64,000 nucleotides of DNA from Blastococcus sp. TF02A-26 (GTDB lineage: Bacteria; Actinomycetota; Actinomycetes; Mycobacteriales; Geodermatophilaceae). The stretch lies in the NCBI RefSeq assembly GCF_003319125.1, contig NZ_QOHG01000001.1, forward strand, positions 367,944 through 431,943, in the 5' to 3' direction. Each line of letters begins with the position of its first letter. Positions within the stretch are counted from its first letter, which is position 1. Below are positions 42,539 through 50,864 of the stretch, one piece after another. A program made the position numbers and the translations under genes. The notes under the pieces were generated by a model. The model had not been told where the DNA came from. It saw only the letters and a list, made by a program, of their open reading frames with translations, and did no database searches.

Positions 42539-42731
42539 CTGACCTCTTACGTCCTGTAATCCATGTCGAGACAGGCAACTCTGGTACCACGTCCGTTCAG
42601 GGTTGACGAGGGCTCCGCGGATCGACCCTGACGCGAGTCCCTGCTGGGTGGCTTACGAGTTCGAATGGACCGACCGCTCACCGCACCTGGTCGGACGCGG
42701 AATCGTCAGCCGCGTCATACATGCTGCCGTC

Positions 42732-43538
42732 ATGACCAACGACGAGCCAGATGAGGCCAGCAAGCGTGCGATAGATGCAGGCGTGGAACTCCTTGGCAGC
42801 GTTTCAGGCGCACTGGTCGGCGGTCTCGTTGGCGGACCGCCCGGCGCAATCGGCGGTGCCGTCGCGGGTCCGGTTCTCACCAGCACCCTCAAGGAGGTTG
42901 CGCGCCGAATCCTGAGCAAGGGAGAGCGGCGGCGCGTAGGAGCCGCGTTCGGCAGCGCCGTGCTGGCTGTTGAGGAGCTCCGGCGAGCCGGCCTGACAGT
43001 ACGGCAGGACGGCTTTTTCGAGCCCGCAACCGACCGTCGCGCCAAGGCCGAGGAGGTGGTGGAAGGTGTGTTGCTGGCGGCTCAGCGGGAACACGAAAAG
43101 TTCAAGGTAATTCATTACGGCTATCTGGTTGCGAATGTTGCGTTCGATTCGGGCATCGACCTGCATACCGCAAACTGGTGCCTTCGGACTGGTCAGGACT
43201 TGACCTGGACTCAGCTGGTTCTTCTCCGGATCATTGGAGACGTAGAGCTGACGTTAACTCTCGCCGGCGAGATTGGTAGGCATCGTCCGGAGTGGAGCGC
43301 ATGGACGCTGCATGAGCAACTGAGCGACCTTGGATTTGGTCGTCGCGGGCTCATCGGCGCACCGAACAAAACGACCCCCATCACCGGCTTGCCTTATCCC
43401 AGTGGGGACTTAAGCGCGCACCGGCTCACGAATGGTGGAATCCTGCTGCTCAAATTGATGTGGCTGGATCGCATCCCGCAATCTGAAGTTAGCGCCGTCC
43501 TCGCCGGGATCGCCGCGGAGTCAGAGATCTCTGCATGA
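42732..43538 (+). CDS. Orphan protein with glycine-zipper segment in a lower-GC stretch
   Basis: 268 aa, family not recognised. An acidic N-terminus (1-20) is followed by a glycine-zipper hydrophobic segment (about 23-55: GALVGGLVGGPPGAIGGAVAGP), a basic helix (ARRILSKGERRR), and a C-terminal soluble domain with YLVANVAFDSGIDLHTANWCL and LTWTQLVLLRIIGDVELTL. That order loosely recalls Abi-alpha/DUF4393-type proteins; this is a weak inference. Base composition and codon use (AAT, ATT, GTT, TTT) depart clearly from all neighbours, suggesting recent acquisition. ATG 42732 has no good ribosome site; a TTG at 42603 in frame would add 43 residues. It may be a single-gene membrane-acting effector, but no partner or target is evident. 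Confidence 0.65.
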   Translation: MTNDEPDEASKRAIDAGVELLGSVSGALVGGLVGGPPGAIGGAVAGPVLTSTLKEVARRILSKGERRRVGAAFGSAVLAVEELRRAGLTVRQDGFFEPATDRRAKAEEVVEGVLLAAQREHEKFKVIHYGYLVANVAFDSGIDLHTANWCLRTGQDLTWTQLVLLRIIGDVELTLTLAGEIGRHRPEWSAWTLHEQLSDLGFGRRGLIGAPNKTTPITGLPYPSGDLSAHRLTNGGILLLKLMWLDRIPQSEVSAVLAGIAAESEISA

Positions 43539-43626
43539 GGAGCTATAGCTGGGACCGCTCGGAGACTTGCGCGTGACGAGGTGCTGTCCCTGGTGCACGG
43601 GCGGCCGGCGTGGGTAGGGGCGGCGG

Positions 43627-45114
43627 ATGCCGCGGCTGAGCTCGTCCACCCTGTCCTCGCTCGGCCCCTCGGTGTGGACGCCGCGCTACGACCGGACGGC
43701 GGTGCGGGCGGGGATCGTGCACCTCGGCGTCGGCGGGTTCCACCGCTCCCACCAGGCGCTGTACGTCGAGCGCCTGCTGGAGGCCGGCCAGACCGAGTCG
43801 GGCATCTGCGGCGTCGGCGTCCTGCGCGGTGACCGCCGGATGGCCGAGGTGATGGCCGCCCAGGACTGCCTCTACACGCTGGTCGTCAAGCACCCCGACG
43901 GCTTCCTCGACGCCCGCGTCGTCGGCTCGATCGTCGAGTACCTGCTCGCCCCCGACGACCCCGAGGCGGTCGTCGAGCGGATGGCGGCCGAGACCACCCG
44001 GATCGTCTCGCTGACCGTCACCGAGGGCGGCTACAACGTCTCGGCCGCCACCGGCGAGTTCGTCGCGGACACCCCCGCGATCCGGGCAGACCTGCGGCCG
44101 GGAGCGCAGCCGGCGACGTCCTTCGGGCTGGTCATCGAGGCGCTGGCCCGCCGCCGTGCGCGGGGCCTGCCGCCGTTCGCCGTCGTCTCCTGCGACAACA
44201 TCCCGCACAACGGCGACCTGGCCCGGCGCAGCTTCGCCGCCTTCGCCGCCCTGCGGGACCCGGAGCTGGGGGAGTGGGTGGCCGCCGAGGTGCCCTTCCC
44301 CAACTCGATGGTCGACCGGATCACCCCGGTCACCACCGACGAGGACCGCGCGGAGCTCGCCCACCGCTTCGGCGTCGAGGACGCCTGGCCGGTCGTCTGC
44401 GAGCCCTGGACCCAGTGGGTGCTGGAGGACGCCTTCCCGGCCGGCCGCCCGCCCCTGGAGGACGTCGGGGTGCAGCTCGTCCCCGACGTCGCCCCCTACG
44501 AGCTGATGAAGCTCCGGCTGCTCAACGCCGGTCACCAGGTGCTCGCCCACCTGGGCCGCCTGGCCGGGCTGCAGTACGTGCACGAGGCGTCCCAGGACCC
44601 GCTGTTCCGCGAGTTCCTGCGCGGCTACCTCGACGAGGAGGCCACCCCGACGCTCGCCCCGGTGCCCGGCATCGACCTGCGCCGCTACAAGGCCGAGCTG
44701 GTCGGACGGTTCGCCAACCCGCAGGTGCGCGACACCCTCGACCGGATCCGGGAGAACGCCTCCGACCGCATCCCACAGTTCCTGCTGCCGGTGATCCGGG
44801 CGAACCTCGCCCGCGGCGGCGACGTGCGACGGGCGGCCACCGTGCTCGCCGCCTGGGCGCGGACCGCCGAGGGTGCCGACGACGCCGGCCTCCCGCTGGC
44901 GCTGTCCGACCCCCGCGCCGAGGCGCTGGGAGCCCGCGCCGACACCCAGGGGGCCGACCCGCTGGCCTTCCTCGCCGACCGCGACGTCTTCGGTGACCTG
45001 GCCGACGACGAGCGGTTCGCCGCCGTCTACACCGACGCGCTGACCTCGTTGCGCGAGCGGGGCGCCCGGGCGACGGTGCAGGACCTGGTCGACCCGCCGC
45101 GCCGGCGCCGCTGA
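43627..45114 (+). CDS. Mannitol 2-dehydrogenase family protein
   Basis: 495 aa polyol-specific long-chain dehydrogenase/reductase. The Rossmann motif is GIVHLGVGGFHRSHQALY near the N-terminus; SCDNIPHNGDLARRS, PNSMVDRITP and the catalytic-lysine region LMKLRLLNAGHQVLAHLG are diagnostic. It oxidises mannitol (or fructuronate/altronate in relatives) with NAD. Length matches the mannitol 2-dehydrogenase branch. ATG 43627. It stands alone between the lower-GC orphan and a convergent Clp-N gene 6 bp away; no PTS or sugar ABC genes accompany it. Confidence 0.88.
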   Translation: MPRLSSSTLSSLGPSVWTPRYDRTAVRAGIVHLGVGGFHRSHQALYVERLLEAGQTESGICGVGVLRGDRRMAEVMAAQDCLYTLVVKHPDGFLDARVVGSIVEYLLAPDDPEAVVERMAAETTRIVSLTVTEGGYNVSAATGEFVADTPAIRADLRPGAQPATSFGLVIEALARRRARGLPPFAVVSCDNIPHNGDLARRSFAAFAALRDPELGEWVAAEVPFPNSMVDRITPVTTDEDRAELAHRFGVEDAWPVVCEPWTQWVLEDAFPAGRPPLEDVGVQLVPDVAPYELMKLRLLNAGHQVLAHLGRLAGLQYVHEASQDPLFREFLRGYLDEEATPTLAPVPGIDLRRYKAELVGRFANPQVRDTLDRIRENASDRIPQFLLPVIRANLARGGDVRRAATVLAAWARTAEGADDAGLPLALSDPRAEALGARADTQGADPLAFLADRDVFGDLADDERFAAVYTDALTSLRERGARATVQDLVDPPRRRR

Positions 45115-45120
45115 CGCCCG

Positions 45121-45834
45121 CTACGCCCCCGCGGAGCGCAGTGCGGCGGCGATCTGCTCCTCGGTGCGGGTGGCGTCCACGCCCAGGCCGGTGAGCAACT
45201 CCGCGGACACCTCGTGCCCGAGGAGCGCGAGCAGCAGGTGCTCGGTGCCGATGTAGTTGTGCCCCAGCTCCAGCGCCTTCCGGAAGGTGCCCTCGAGGAC
45301 GCCCTTGACCGCGTCGTCGAACGGGATCAGCGCCGGGACGTCGGCGCCGGAGGCGGGCGGCAGCGGAACCGCGGCGCGCACCCGGTCGGCGGTGGCGCCC
45401 TGGGCGGCCATCACGCGGGCGCCGATGCCGTCGGGCTCGGCGAGCAGGCCGAGCAGCAGATGGGCGGGGGAGACCTCGACCGCACCGGCGGCACGGGCCT
45501 CCTCCTGGGAGGCCACGACGACCGTCCGGGCCCGGGGCGTGAACCGGCTGAAGCCCTCCTGCATGTCCATGGGCTTCTCCGCGCCGGTGCGGCTGACGAA
45601 GCGCTTCTGGGCCGCCTGCTTGGTCACCCCCATGCTGCGGCCGATGTCGGTCCACGACGCCCCCTGTCGGCGGGCCTGGTCGACGAAGTGGCCGATGAGG
45701 GAGTCGGCGATCTCCCCGATGTGATCGGCGACGAGGACCGCGTCGGTGAGATGCTCGAGCGGGTCGGTGTGGACCTTGCGGATGGAGTCGATGAGGTCGT
45801 CGAGCCGGACGGTGATCTGCACGGGGGACGTCAT
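45121..45834 (-). CDS. HTH plus Clp-N (double repeat) regulator-like protein
   Basis: 237 aa. The N-terminal ~85 residues carry a helix-turn-helix-like part (ASWTDIGRSMGVTKQAAQKRF), then two Clp N-terminal repeats (about 90-235: VEVSPAHLLLGLLAEPDGIGARV and NYIGTEHLLLALLGHEVSAELL), the adaptor-binding domain of ClpA/ClpC. No AAA+ module is present. The combination suggests a DNA-binding protein linked to the ClpC proteolysis machinery. Palindromes in its own promoter predict autoregulation, and the promoter geometry predicts a leaderless mRNA starting at the ATG. Confidence 0.85.
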   Translation of the reverse strand: MTSPVQITVRLDDLIDSIRKVHTDPLEHLTDAVLVADHIGEIADSLIGHFVDQARRQGASWTDIGRSMGVTKQAAQKRFVSRTGAEKPMDMQEGFSRFTPRARTVVVASQEEARAAGAVEVSPAHLLLGLLAEPDGIGARVMAAQGATADRVRAAVPLPPASGADVPALIPFDDAVKGVLEGTFRKALELGHNYIGTEHLLLALLGHEVSAELLTGLGVDATRTEEQIAAALRSAGA

Positions 45835-45837
45835 GCC

Positions 45838-45883
45838 GTCAACGCTAGGTTGACGAGGGTCAGGCCGTCAACCCTGAGTTGAC
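45838..45883 (-). promoter_or_regulatory. Autoregulated promoter with tandem GTCAAC-N5-GTTGAC operators
   Basis: Two palindromes GTCAAC-N5-GTTGAC lie at 45838-45854 and 45867-45883. The minus-strand promoter TTGACG (45871-45866), 18-bp spacer, TAGCGT (45847-45842) is built from their halves, so binding would block RNA polymerase. The ATG begins 8 nt after the -10 element, implying a leaderless transcript. Confidence 0.75.
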
Positions 45884-45912
45884 GGCGGTAGTGGCACCCC
45901 TCCTCCCACGGC

Positions 45913-45950
45913 GCTCGGGCTCTGCCCCGTATGTGGGGCAGAGCCCGAGC
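45913..45950. repeat. Copy 2 of the repeated GCTCGGGCTCTGCCC palindrome
   Basis: GCTCGGGCTCTGCCCC (45913-45928) pairs with GGGGCAGAGCCCGAGC (45935-45950), 16 bp, loop GTATGT. Fifteen stem bases per arm match the 19917-19952 hairpin, and CCTCC-rich sequence precedes both. This copy lies between divergent genes, so it cannot be a 3'-end terminator for either. Confidence 0.7.
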
Positions 45951-46039
45951 GGTCCGGAACAAGGTCCTGGACCGCCGGGTTGCCGCCGGCGAGGCGCCAC
46001 CCCGAGGTGGCCCGCCCGCCCGCCGTCGAGGGAGTGCGC

Positions 46040-46894
46040 ATGTCGATCGTCGTCACCGGAGCCACCGGCCACCTGGGCCGGCTCGTCGTCGAGGAGCTGC
46101 TCACCCGCGGCGTCCCCGCCGAGGAGGTCGTCGCCGGTGGACGGCGGGTCGAGGAGCTGACCGGCCTGGCCGGGCGCGGCGTCCGGGTCGCCCGGATCGA
46201 CTACGACGACCCGGCCACGCTCGACGCGGCTCTCGGCACCGGCGACCGGCTGCTGCTGGTCTCCGGCAGCGAGCCCGGCGCCCGGTTGCAGCAGCACCGC
46301 AACGTGCTCGACGCCGCGACCCGTGCGGGCGTGGCCCTGCTCGGCTACACCAGCATCCTGCGGGCCGACGACAGCCCGCTGGCCCTCGCCGAGGACCACC
46401 GGCAGACGGAGGCCGACATCCGGGCGAGCGGTCTGCCCGCCGTCCTGCTGCGGAACGGCTGGTACACGGAGAACTACGCGCAGGCCCTCCAGGAGGCCCA
46501 GGCGACCGGCAGCATCTCCGCCAGCGCCGGCGACGGCCGGGTCGCCAGCGCCACCCGCGCGGACTACGCGGCCGCGGCCGCCGCGGTCCTCGCCGGGGAG
46601 GGCCACGAGGGCGCGGTGTACGAGCTCTCCGGCGACACGGCCTGGACCATCGACGAGCTCGCCGCCGCGGCGGCCGAGGTGCTCGGCCGCGAGGTCTCCC
46701 ACCGCCGCCTGACGACCGACGAGCACGTCGCCACCCTCACCGGGGTCGGCCTGGACGAGCCGACCGCCCGGTTCGTCGCCGGCATGGACGCCGCCATCGC
46801 CCAGGGGGCGCTCGACTCCACCACCGGTGACCTCTCCCGGCTGGCCGGACGGCCGACGACCCCGCTCGTCGAGGCGCTGCGCCAGCTCGCCTAG
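46040..46894 (+). CDS. NmrA/SDR-type NAD(P)-binding oxidoreductase
   Basis: 284 aa atypical short-chain dehydrogenase. N-terminal MSIVVTGATGHLGRLVVEELL is the dinucleotide-binding TGATGHLG motif; LLLVSGSEPGARLQQHRNVLDAA and LRNGWYTENYAQAL match NmrA/QOR2-like proteins, including quinone oxidoreductase 2. There is no YxxxK catalytic pair evident, in line with NmrA-type members that sense or weakly reduce. ATG 46040. Upstream is the repeated palindrome; 14 bp downstream the phospholipase D gene begins. Confidence 0.85.
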   Translation: MSIVVTGATGHLGRLVVEELLTRGVPAEEVVAGGRRVEELTGLAGRGVRVARIDYDDPATLDAALGTGDRLLLVSGSEPGARLQQHRNVLDAATRAGVALLGYTSILRADDSPLALAEDHRQTEADIRASGLPAVLLRNGWYTENYAQALQEAQATGSISASAGDGRVASATRADYAAAAAAVLAGEGHEGAVYELSGDTAWTIDELAAAAAEVLGREVSHRRLTTDEHVATLTGVGLDEPTARFVAGMDAAIAQGALDSTTGDLSRLAGRPTTPLVEALRQLA

Positions 46895-46908
46895 GGCACG
46901 ATGCCCTG

Positions 46909-48474
46909 ATGCACTCCGACGGCTCCGGGACGACGACCTCGCCCGGCATCCGCATCCCCGGCCCCCGCAGCGAGCCCGAGGTCGGCCCGACGCCGGAGGA
47001 CCCCACCGGCGACCGGCTGCTGGTCCCGGACGAGACGTGCTGGCGGATCGAGCGGGCCGACCGGTACGCCGTCTTCGTCGACGCCGCGGACTACTTCGCC
47101 ACGCTCAAGCAGGCGCTGCTCGGCGCCCGCCGGCGGGTGCTCCTGATCGGCTGGGACTTCGACCCGCGCATCCGGATGGACCCGCGCGCCGGCGGGCGGG
47201 GCCGCGACGACCGGCTCGGCCGGGTGCTCGAGGCGGCGGTCCGCCGCAACCCGGAGCTGGAGATCGGCGTCCTGGTGTGGGACCTCGGCATGGTCTACGG
47301 GTTGGGCCGTGGGCTGGCGCCGATCGTACTGCTGGGCCGCCGGACGCCGGACCGGCTCACCTTCACCGTCGACACGCACCACCCCGTCGGCGGCGCGCAC
47401 CACCAGAAGATCGTCGTGATCGACGACTGCCTCGCCTTCGCCGGCGGCATCGACGTCACCGCCGACCGCTGGGACACCCCGGAGCACCCGGACTCCTCCC
47501 GGCCGCGGGCCCGTCCGGGCTCGCACCGGGACATGGGTCCCTGGCACGACGTCACGTCCCTGGTGTCGGGACCGGCCGCCCGGGCCATCGGTGACCTGGC
47601 CCGCGAGCGCTGGGCGAGCGCGAAGGGCGAGCACCTGGAGCCGGTCGAGGGGGTGGAGCCCTGCTGGCCCGAGGGCGTCGAGCCGCTGCTGACCGACGTC
47701 GAGGTGGCCATCTCGCGCACCCGTCCGGAGCACGGGGGTGAGTCCCTCGTCCACGAGATCGAGCTGCTCTGGCTCGCGGTCGTCGCCGGCGCCCGGCGCA
47801 CGCTCTACGTCGAGACCCAGTACTTCGCCAACCGCCGGGTGGCCGAGGCGATCGCCGCCCGGCTGCAGGAGCCCGACGGCCCGGAGGTCGTCGTGCTCAA
47901 CCCGCACGAGGCGTGGGGCTGGCTGGAGGAGAAGGCCATGGGCAGCGCCCGGGCCGCGCTGCTGGACCTCGTGCAGGAGGCCGACCGGTACGACCGCTTC
48001 CGGATGTACGTGCCGGTCACCGCCTCGCGGCGGCCGATCTACGTGCACGCGAAGGTCACCGTCGTCGACGACCGGCTGCTGCGGATCGGGTCGTCGAACC
48101 TCAACAACCGCTCGATGGGCCTGGACACCGAGTGCGACCTCGGCATCGAGGTGCACGAGGCGTCCCCGGACCGGGAGGCCCTCGCCGCGGCGGTGCTCGG
48201 CATGCGCGACCGGCTGCTCGGCGAGCACCTCGACGTCGCCCCGGCCGACGTCGCCGCGGCGGTCGAGCGGGCCGGCGGGTCGCTGATCGGGGCGATCGAG
48301 GAGCTGCGCCGGCCCACCGGGCGGTCGCTGGTCCCCTTCCAGCGACCCGACCTCGGCCCGGCCGGCCGGGTGCTGGCCGACACCCAGCTGCTGGACGCCG
48401 AGCGGACGCCGAACCGCTGGCAGCGCATCCGGTCGACGTTCGGCCGCCGGCGCCGGCACCACCCGCTCGGCTAG
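46909..48474 (+). CDS. Phospholipase D-superfamily protein
   Basis: 521 aa with two HKD motifs: HHQKIVVIDDCLAFAGGID and HAKVTVVDDRLLRIGSSNLNNRSMG. LLIGWDFDPRIRM near residue 90 is typical of the group. There is no signal peptide or membrane segment at the N-terminus, unlike cardiolipin synthases, so a cytoplasmic phospholipase D/transphosphatidylase acting at the membrane surface is more likely. Its stop (TAG) overlaps the convergent nitronate monooxygenase stop by 3 bp. Confidence 0.85.
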   Translation: MHSDGSGTTTSPGIRIPGPRSEPEVGPTPEDPTGDRLLVPDETCWRIERADRYAVFVDAADYFATLKQALLGARRRVLLIGWDFDPRIRMDPRAGGRGRDDRLGRVLEAAVRRNPELEIGVLVWDLGMVYGLGRGLAPIVLLGRRTPDRLTFTVDTHHPVGGAHHQKIVVIDDCLAFAGGIDVTADRWDTPEHPDSSRPRARPGSHRDMGPWHDVTSLVSGPAARAIGDLARERWASAKGEHLEPVEGVEPCWPEGVEPLLTDVEVAISRTRPEHGGESLVHEIELLWLAVVAGARRTLYVETQYFANRRVAEAIAARLQEPDGPEVVVLNPHEAWGWLEEKAMGSARAALLDLVQEADRYDRFRMYVPVTASRRPIYVHAKVTVVDDRLLRIGSSNLNNRSMGLDTECDLGIEVHEASPDREALAAAVLGMRDRLLGEHLDVAPADVAAAVERAGGSLIGAIEELRRPTGRSLVPFQRPDLGPAGRVLADTQLLDAERTPNRWQRIRSTFGRRRRHHPLG

Positions 48475-49505
48475 AACCGGGCGGCGGCCAGCGCCTCGCG
48501 GGCCTCGGCGGCCAGCCGGCGGACCAGCTCCCCGGCCGGCACCTCCTCGGCCAGCACGTGCGCCTCGCCGGCCCACAGGTGCATCTCCTCGGCGTCGCCC
48601 GCCGCCCGGGCGGCCGCCCGCAGCGGTGCGGTGAGGAGGTGCACCTCGGGATAGGCGGCGGGCGCGGCGGCGGAGAGCTCCGCGGTGGCCCGGTTGACCA
48701 GCGCGCGGGCGCTGCGCCCGGTGAAGGCGCGGGTGACCGTGGTGGGCCGGTCCGTGGCCAGCGCGGCGGCGTGCGCCGGGGAGGTGCCGGCCTCGGGGGT
48801 GCGCAGGAACGCCGTCCCCAGCTGGGCGAGCGCGGCACCCGCGGCGAGGACGGCGGCCACGCCCTGGCCGTCCGCGATGCCGCCGGCGGCCACCAGGGGC
48901 AGGTCGGTGACCCGGCGGACCAGGGCGAGCAGCGGCAGCGTGCCCAGCTGCGCGGGCTCGTCGTCGCTCCCGCCGCGGTGGCCGCCGGCCTCCCAGCCCT
49001 GCACCACGAGCGCGTCCGCTCCGGCGGCAGCGGCCTCCGCGGCCTCCTCGGGCGAGGTGACCGTCAGCCAGACCGGCACGTCCGCGGCGTGCAGCGCCTC
49101 GACCGACCGGGCGGGGGGCACCCCGAAGGCGAACGAGACGACCGCCGGCCGCAGCTCGGCGAGGAGCGCGACCTTGGCGTCGTGGTCGTCGTCGGTGTGC
49201 ACCGGCTCGCCGAGGGCCGTGCCGAGCCCGGCCGCCCGCGGCGCCAGCAGCTCGGCGTACGCCGCCACCCGGGCGGGATCGCCGGGCGGGACCGGGCTGA
49301 AGACGTTGACGCCGAAGGGGGCCGCCGACACCGCGCGCAGCCGCTCGACCTCCTCGGCCACCGCCGCCGGCGTCCGGTAGCCGGCGGCCAGGGAGCCCAG
49401 CCCGCCCGCGTCGCCGACGGCCGCCGCCAGCTCGACGGTCGACGGACCGCCGGCCATCGGCGCGGCGACGACCCGGCTCGGGACGGCGGGGAGGTCCAGC
49501 GGCAC
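48471..49505 (-). CDS. Nitronate monooxygenase-like FMN protein (NPD family)
   Basis: 344 aa TIM barrel. VVAAPMAGGPSTVELAAAVGDAGGLGSLAAGY is the class signature of 2-nitropropane dioxygenase proteins, with PFGVNVFSP, DALVVQGWEAGGHRGG (FMN and catalytic-His region) and VAAGGIADGQGVAAVLAAGAALAQLGTAFL. It oxidises nitronates such as propionate-3-nitronate with FMN and O2. GTG start 49505 has a G-rich ribosome site; family N-termini agree. Downstream of a PP2C phosphatase gene on the same strand. Confidence 0.88.
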   Translation of the reverse strand: MPLDLPAVPSRVVAAPMAGGPSTVELAAAVGDAGGLGSLAAGYRTPAAVAEEVERLRAVSAAPFGVNVFSPVPPGDPARVAAYAELLAPRAAGLGTALGEPVHTDDDHDAKVALLAELRPAVVSFAFGVPPARSVEALHAADVPVWLTVTSPEEAAEAAAAGADALVVQGWEAGGHRGGSDDEPAQLGTLPLLALVRRVTDLPLVAAGGIADGQGVAAVLAAGAALAQLGTAFLRTPEAGTSPAHAAALATDRPTTVTRAFTGRSARALVNRATAELSAAAPAAYPEVHLLTAPLRAAARAAGDAEEMHLWAGEAHVLAEEVPAGELVRRLAAEAREALAAARF

Positions 49506-49519
49506 GGTGTCCCCCCGGG

Positions 49520-50815
49520 TCAGCGGGCGTCGCCGTCGGTCGGCATGGACTCGGGGATGTCGGGGGCCAGCTCGTCGTCGTGCGGGGGCTGCTTCCACTC
49601 CACCAGCAGCAGGGAGGCGTCGTCGCTGGTGCGGCCGGCGCGGGCGGCCATCAGGGCGTGCGAGAGCCGGCGCACCGACTCCGCGGCCGACAGCCCCTCG
49701 GTCGTCGTCCGTTCGATCATCTCCCGCAGCCGCGCCTCGCCGAACTGCTCCCCGCCGTCCAGGCGCTCCTCCACGACGCCGTCGGTGAAGAACAACAGCC
49801 GGTCACCGGGCTCCAGCTGGACCGACTCGACGTGCGGCTCCTCGCCGCCCAGCCCGAGGGGTCGGGAGACCGGTCCGGTCAGCTCGTCGATCACCCGGCC
49901 GTCGCGCACCCACAGCGGCGCCGGGTGGCCGGCGTTCACCCAGCTCAGCTCGCCGCTCCGGGTGTCGAGCCGGGCGATCTGGGCGGTGGCGAAGCGGTTG
50001 GGGAAGGAGCCCGCCACGACCCGGTCCATCTCCGCGTAGAGCTCGGGGAGCTCCACCGCGCGCCGCCGGCCGTGGCGGTAGGCCGCGATGGCGAGGGTGG
50101 CCATCGTCGCGGCCTCGAGCCCGTGGCCCATCGCGTCGAAGAGCCCGAGGTGCAGCAGGTGGTCGTCGAAGGCGAAGTCGAACGCGTCGCCGCCGACGGA
50201 GTAGGCGGGCTCCAGGATGCCGGCGAGGTCGACGTCGGGCGTGGTCATCATCAGCGGCGGGAGGGTGGCCCACTGCAGCTGCGCGGCCAGGCTCATCGGC
50301 TCGGCGGTGCGGGCCCGGGCGAAGGTGTCGGTGTAGGCCGACTTCGTCACGATCAGGTCGGCGACCAGGCCGGCGAGCCGCTGCGCGAGCCGTCGGTCTC
50401 CGTCGCCGACCGCGGGCAGCCGCAGGGAGAGCACCCCGACCCGGTCGGAACCGTCGAGCATCGGCAGGAACATCCGCACCGAGCCGTCGCCGAGCGTCTC
50501 CTCCACCAGCTCGTCGCCGGCGAAGGCGCGGCCGGGGCTGCTGCCGTCGATCGGCGTCCGCTCGCCGGTCAGGCCCTTCCCCTCCAGGGGCTGCAGGTGC
50601 CGCTGGTCGTAGTCCTGCAGGAAGATCGCCACGTCGCTGCCCCCGGCGGCGTGGACCTCCTGCGCCACGAGCGGTCCCACCAGCCGCGGCGGGATGAGGT
50701 GGGCCCGGTCCAGCAGCGACCCCAGCATCGCCTCGCCGAGGCTCTCGGCGACCGACCGGTCCACGTGGACCGGCCGGAAGCCGACCGGGGGCTGGTCCAC
50801 CTCGTCCGACGTCAC
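49520..50815 (-). CDS. GAF-PP2C (SpoIIE-type) serine phosphatase
   Basis: 431 aa. A GAF-like sensor (about 45-170, SDVAIFLQDYDQRHLQPLEGKGLTGER) precedes an SpoIIE-type PP2C domain (about 195-415). Metal-binding residues appear in SVGGDAFDFA (YSVGGDAFD), GLFDAMGHGLEAA, and RTSDDASLLLV near the end. Such proteins dephosphorylate STAS anti-sigma antagonists and thereby release stress sigma factors. GTG 50815 is the most reasonable start but has no strong ribosome site. The STAS proteins of this window lie 20-25 kb away and lack the phosphoserine, so they are not obvious substrates. Confidence 0.82.
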   Translation of the reverse strand: MTSDEVDQPPVGFRPVHVDRSVAESLGEAMLGSLLDRAHLIPPRLVGPLVAQEVHAAGGSDVAIFLQDYDQRHLQPLEGKGLTGERTPIDGSSPGRAFAGDELVEETLGDGSVRMFLPMLDGSDRVGVLSLRLPAVGDGDRRLAQRLAGLVADLIVTKSAYTDTFARARTAEPMSLAAQLQWATLPPLMMTTPDVDLAGILEPAYSVGGDAFDFAFDDHLLHLGLFDAMGHGLEAATMATLAIAAYRHGRRRAVELPELYAEMDRVVAGSFPNRFATAQIARLDTRSGELSWVNAGHPAPLWVRDGRVIDELTGPVSRPLGLGGEEPHVESVQLEPGDRLLFFTDGVVEERLDGGEQFGEARLREMIERTTTEGLSAAESVRRLSHALMAARAGRTSDDASLLLVEWKQPPHDDELAPDIPESMPTDGDAR

Positions 50816-50864
50816 CGTCGCACCATGCGCCGTCCGCCCGGGGGACAAACGTCCCGGCCGGCGG

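Noticed and set aside
42659..42666. GTTCGAAT resembling a tRNA T-loop, which would suggest an attachment site beside the lower-GC orphan
   Set aside because: The flanking bases (ACGAG and GGACC) do not form a T-arm stem and no acceptor or anticodon arm is present.
42603..42731. N-terminal extension of the orphan protein from TTG 42603
   Set aside because: It cannot be excluded, but there is no ribosome site, and the residues before Met 42732 show no conserved pattern; the ATG was preferred.
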